23,643 nt of DNA from DATADF01 sp046263155 (GTDB lineage: Bacteria > Actinomycetota > CADDZG01 > WHSQ01): contig JBHELF010000039.1 in the NCBI GenBank assembly GCA_046263155.1, positions 1 through 23,643 of the forward strand. The letters are read 5' to 3'. The notes under the pieces were generated by a model. That model saw only the letters and a list, made by a program, of their open reading frames with translations. It searched no databases and was not told the origin of the DNA. The position numbers and the translations under genes were made by a program. Shown here in pieces: positions 20,950-23,643 of this stretch; the stretch's first letter is position 1, and each line of letters begins with the position of its first letter.

Positions 20950-20955
20950 TAGGTT
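20950..20955 (+). promoter_or_regulatory. Predicted -10 box of leaderless icd
   Basis: TAGGTT ends 7 nt before the ATG at 20963. No Shine-Dalgarno sequence precedes it. The box lies within the 60-bp gap shared with the divergent gltA gene. Confidence 0.42.
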
Positions 20956-20962
20956 TTCGCCG

Positions 20963-22069
20963 ATGTCAGCGACGGTGCACCGCGTCACATTGATTCCCGG
21001 CGATGGAACGGGCCCGGAGATATCCGAGGCGACGCGCCGAGTCCTTGAGGCAACCGGAGTGGCCTTTGATTGGGACGTTCGGCACGCGGGCACCGATGTC
21101 ATGGACGAGTACGGAACCCCTTTGCCCGATCACGTTCTGGAATCCATTCGCGCCAACAGATGCGCGATCAAGGGACCGATCACGACGCCGGTGGGTACTG
21201 GTTTTCGCAGCGTGAACGTCGCTCTGCGTAAGGAGCTGGACCTCTACATGTGTCTGCGCCCGTGCAAGTCCTACCCGGGTGTGCGCTCGCGCTACCAGGA
21301 CATCGACCTGGTGGTGGTACGCGAAAACCATGAGGATCTGTACGCCGGGATCGAGTTCGAACAAGGTTCGGACGAGGCGCGGAAGCTCATCGATTTCCTG
21401 GCGGAGCTGGGAGCCAGGCGCATCCGTGAGGACTCCGGAATCTCGATCAAGCCGATCTCGATAACGGGAACGCAGCGGATCGTGCGTGCGGCCTTCGAGT
21501 ACGCGATCAAGCACGGCCGCAAGAAGGTGACTGCCGTGCACAAGGCCAACATCATGAAGTTCTCCGACGGCTTGTTCCTGAAGGTTGCGCGTCAGGTCGC
21601 CGAGGATGAGTACTCCGATTCCGGGATCGAGTTCGAGGATCGAATCGTGGACAACATGGCGATGCAGCTCGTGCAAAAACCCGAGCTCTACGACGTAATG
21701 GTGCTGCCGAACCTCTATGGGGACATCGTCTCGGACCTCGGTGCCGGTTTGATCGGAGGGCTCGGCGTGGCCCCGGGGGGCAACATCGGGGACGAGGCTG
21801 CGGTGTTCGAGCCCACGCACGGTTCGGCTCCCAAGTACGCCGGCCAGAACAAGGTCAATCCGATGGCGATGATGCTTTCGGGTGTTCTCATGCTTCGCCA
21901 CCTCGACGAGATCCAAGCTGCGGAGCGCCTCGAGCGGGCCATCGCCGATGTGATCGCCGAAAGCAAGTCGGTTACCTACGACATGAAGGAGTCGCGCGAC
22001 GATCCGACCGCGGTGGGCACCTCTCAAGTGGCCGACGCGGTGATCGAAAAGATCGAGCAGATCGGCTGA
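20963..22069 (+). CDS. icd: Isocitrate dehydrogenase (isocitrate/isopropylmalate family)
   Basis: The 368-aa protein oxidises isocitrate to 2-oxoglutarate. TLIPGDGTGPEI (N-terminus), CLRPCKSYPGVRSRYQDIDL, VVRENHEDLYAG and the metal-binding segment MVLPNLYGDIVSDLGAGLIG are present. The cofactor loop HGSAPKYAGQNKVNP has Lys-Tyr where NAD enzymes usually have Asp-Ile, and keeps the Tyr of VTYD. These resemble NADP-type choices, although the short length is more like NAD-type enzymes. The in-frame extension upstream to 20648 overlaps gltA and is not real; the ATG at 20963 begins MSATVHRVTLIPGDG, as expected. Confidence 0.94.
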   Translation: MSATVHRVTLIPGDGTGPEISEATRRVLEATGVAFDWDVRHAGTDVMDEYGTPLPDHVLESIRANRCAIKGPITTPVGTGFRSVNVALRKELDLYMCLRPCKSYPGVRSRYQDIDLVVVRENHEDLYAGIEFEQGSDEARKLIDFLAELGARRIREDSGISIKPISITGTQRIVRAAFEYAIKHGRKKVTAVHKANIMKFSDGLFLKVARQVAEDEYSDSGIEFEDRIVDNMAMQLVQKPELYDVMVLPNLYGDIVSDLGAGLIGGLGVAPGGNIGDEAAVFEPTHGSAPKYAGQNKVNPMAMMLSGVLMLRHLDEIQAAERLERAIADVIAESKSVTYDMKESRDDPTAVGTSQVADAVIEKIEQIG

Positions 22070-22072
22070 CGT

Positions 22073-22091
22073 CGCGGCCTGCGGGGCCGCG
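22073..22091 (+). other. GC-rich hairpin in the icd-mdh gap
   Basis: CGCGGCC (22073-22079) pairs with GGCCGCG (22085-22091) around a 5-nt loop. No T-run follows. It starts 4 nt after the icd stop and ends 23 nt before the mdh GTG, so it might stabilise the icd message or reduce read-through. Confidence 0.4.
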
Positions 22092-22114
22092 TCCTAAGGA
22101 CACAGGAGGCGGGC

Positions 22115-23062
22115 GTGGCAGGAACATCCAAGAGGGTCACCGTCGTCGGCGCGGGCAACGTCGGGTCGAACACCGCCAGGCGCGTCGCCGAGCGAGACAT
22201 CGCCGACGAAGTAGTGATGATCGATATTGTCGAAGGACTCCCGCAGGGACTCGCGCTTGACATCAACCAGTCCGGGCCGGTAGTGGGGTTCGACACTCAT
22301 GTGAGCGGCACCAACGACTACGCTGACACCGCCGGTTCCGACGTGGTGGTTATTACGGCCGGTCTACCGCGCAAGCCCGGGATGAGCCGTATGGATCTGC
22401 TCGACGCCAACTCGGAGATCGTCGGCGGCGTGACCGAGGAGATAGCGGCCGACTCGCCCGACACGATCATCATCGTGGTCTCCAATCCCCTCGACGAGAT
22501 GACCTACTTGGCTTCGGTCGTGTCGGGCTTTCCGAAGGAGCGCGTAATGGGGATGGCCGGAGTATTGGACTCGGCGCGGCTGCGCACTTTCATTGCCGAG
22601 AAGCTGGAGGTGCCGCGCACCTCGGTGGAGGCGATGACGCTGGGGTCGCACGGCGACCAGATGGTCGCTCTACCGCGCCAGGCGACGGTGCAAGGGAAGC
22701 CGCTTCCGGAGTTGGTGAGCGAAGACGATCTCGAGCAGCTTTTCCAGCGCACGCGCGACGCGGGGGCCGAGATCGTCGGCTATCTCAAGAAGGGGAGCGC
22801 GTTCTACGCGCCGGCGGTCTCGGCGGCGCAGATGGTGAACGCGATCCTGGGCGATACGAACGAAGTGCTGCCGACGTGCGCGTGGACGACCGGGCAGTAC
22901 GGCGTGTCCGATGTGTACCTGGGGGTGCCGGCCAAGCTGGGACGCGGGGGCGTCACCGAGATCGTCGAGCTCGACTTAGACGAAAAGGAGCTGGCGCAAT
23001 TGCGCGAGGCCGCCGAGGCGATCCGCGCCAAGTGCTCCGAACTAGATTCCCGTCGCTCCTAA
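22115..23062 (+). CDS. mdh: Malate dehydrogenase, LDH-like type
   Basis: Mdh oxidises malate to oxaloacetate with NAD. The 315-aa protein has the Rossmann motif GAGNVGSNTARRV and MIDIVEG, whose Asp selects NAD over NADP. The mobile substrate loop is AGLPRKPGMSRMDLL, with substrate-binding Arg residues, and catalytic His179 lies in GSHGDQM. An Arg follows the G-M of the loop (PGMSR), as in malate enzymes, not Gln as in lactate dehydrogenases. The GTG start follows AGGAGG. It pairs with gltA and icd in a TCA cluster. Confidence 0.97.
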   Translation: MAGTSKRVTVVGAGNVGSNTARRVAERDIADEVVMIDIVEGLPQGLALDINQSGPVVGFDTHVSGTNDYADTAGSDVVVITAGLPRKPGMSRMDLLDANSEIVGGVTEEIAADSPDTIIIVVSNPLDEMTYLASVVSGFPKERVMGMAGVLDSARLRTFIAEKLEVPRTSVEAMTLGSHGDQMVALPRQATVQGKPLPELVSEDDLEQLFQRTRDAGAEIVGYLKKGSAFYAPAVSAAQMVNAILGDTNEVLPTCAWTTGQYGVSDVYLGVPAKLGRGGVTEIVELDLDEKELAQLREAAEAIRAKCSELDSRRS

Positions 23063-23073
23063 GGAGATCCCGC

Positions 23074-23220
23074 TTGACCAGTCCTCAACGGATAGTCGCA
23101 GCAGTCGTGGGAATGCTGCACCGCATCTTCCGTACGCTGATCTTCCCCGGTGTCTGGCACACCAAGGAGGACCGAGAAAGGCTGAGAGAGGCCGCGGAGG
23201 GCGAGCCCCCTTACAAATAA
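23074..23220 (+). CDS. 48-aa small basic protein downstream of mdh
   Basis: A TTG start at 23074 follows AAGGAG (23061-23066) with 7-nt spacing, giving a 48-aa protein. It has a hydrophobic-basic first half (QRIVAAVVGMLHRIFRTLIF, about residues 5-24) and a charged C-terminal helix (KEDRERLREAAEGE) ending PPYK. The first half could be an amphipathic or membrane-bound helix. It is 11 nt downstream of mdh and probably in the same transcript. I do not recognise it. The good Shine-Dalgarno sequence is the main evidence. Confidence 0.5.
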   Translation: MTSPQRIVAAVVGMLHRIFRTLIFPGVWHTKEDRERLREAAEGEPPYK

Positions 23221-23231
23221 GGCCCACTCTC

Positions 23232-23643
23232 CTACGCTGTGGGGCGGCGGACCTTGCCCGATTCATTACGAGGCAGTTCTTCGACTATCTCGATGCGGCG
23301 GGGGGTCTTGAAGCCGGCAAGCCTTGTGCGGGCCCACTTCTTCAGAGCGGCAGGGTCCAGCGGCTGGCCAAAGGCCGGAACGACCAACGCGCACACCTCC
23401 TGCCCCCATTCCGCGTTGCGTCGGCCGTAGACCAATACTTCGCGCACGGCGGGATGGGAGGCGAGGACCTCTTCCACCTCTTGTGGATAGACGTTCACGC
23501 CACCCGTGATGATCGTGTCGTTCTTACGTCCGGACAGAAACAGATAACCGTCGTCGTCTAACCAGCCGAGGTCCCCTACGGTGAAAGCTGAGCCTCTCCA
23601 TGCGGCCTGCGTCTTCGCACGGTCACGCCAGTACTTGAATCGT
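23232..23643 (-). CDS. Acyl-CoA synthetase / AMP-dependent ligase, C-terminal part (truncated by the window)
   Basis: The last 136 residues of an ANL-superfamily adenylating enzyme are visible. The hinge motif is GDLGWLDDDGYLFLSGRKND, followed by TIITGGVNVYPQEVEEVL; the catalytic Lys of the C-terminal subdomain lies in PRNESGKVRR near the end. Such enzymes activate carboxylic acids with ATP and transfer them to CoA. The N-terminal domain, and hence substrate specificity, is beyond position 23643. The frame has no stop to the edge. It converges on the 48-aa ORF with an 11-bp gap. Confidence 0.93.
   Translation of the reverse strand, partial: RFKYWRDRAKTQAAWRGSAFTVGDLGWLDDDGYLFLSGRKNDTIITGGVNVYPQEVEEVLASHPAVREVLVYGRRNAEWGQEVCALVVPAFGQPLDPAALKKWARTRLAGFKTPRRIEIVEELPRNESGKVRRPTA

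Noticed and set aside
20648..20962. N-terminal extension of the icd frame
   Set aside because: It overlaps gltA on the other strand, and the family N-terminus starts at the ATG at 20963.
20966..22027. 353-aa minus-strand frame inside icd
   Set aside because: Antisense shadow of icd; composition is Arg/His/Val-rich with no motif.

Overview
This 23.6 kb window is high-GC bacterial chromosome, most likely from an uncultured actinobacterial-type lineage. The evidence is frequent GTG starts, many -10 boxes of TANNNT type placed 5-7 nt before the start codon (leaderless genes), an AccD-AccA fusion, and Wzx-like, Lrp and PurN/PurH genes packed with very short gaps. No 16S or other firm taxonomic marker is present, so the assignment is an inference.

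Region 1 (1-2374) is accessory DNA. A 2,226-bp IS1-family-like transposon lies at 70-2295. It is bounded by perfect 17-bp inverted repeats and flanked by an 8-bp direct repeat, GGAATAAG, that looks like its target duplication. It carries more than a transposase: a small two-TM protein on the minus strand, a 77-aa basic Lys/Gly/Ala-rich protein, a 161-aa coiled-coil/winged-helix protein, a strong terminator, and an unusual 106-nt class II tRNA-like sequence with a GAA anticodon loop. The transposase has its own near-consensus leaderless promoter. This element is the most novel object in the window. To its right is a nested 43-nt hairpin in front of a 37-aa membrane peptide.

Region 2 (2375-9139, all plus) holds the small peptide, an Lrp/AsnC regulator, a PrmC/HemK-like methyltransferase with a degenerate NPPY motif, guaA, a Wzx-like flippase and a PcrA/UvrD helicase.

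Region 3 (9151-11411, minus) is a two-gene unit: a fused acetyl-/acyl-CoA carboxylase carboxyltransferase and a membrane-anchored cyclophilin joined by an ATGA overlap. It is divergent from region 4.

Region 4 (11480-16632, plus) holds a stand-alone B12-binding mutase subunit, sucC, sucD, a zinc-ribbon/TM protein, purN and purH. The B12 subunit and SucCD together fit conversion of methylmalonyl-CoA via succinyl-CoA to succinate with ATP/GTP gain. PurN and PurH supply IMP, which GuaA in region 2 helps convert to GMP.

Region 5 (16705-23643) holds an MFS exporter (minus), folD (plus; makes the 10-formyl-THF used by PurN and PurH), an epoxide-hydrolase-like alpha/beta hydrolase, gltA (minus), icd, mdh, a 48-aa protein, and the 3' part of an acyl-CoA synthetase running off the right edge (minus). 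Four TCA-cycle steps (citrate synthase, isocitrate dehydrogenase, succinyl-CoA synthetase, malate dehydrogenase) are therefore encoded within about 11 kb. No CRISPR array, rRNA or phage module was seen.
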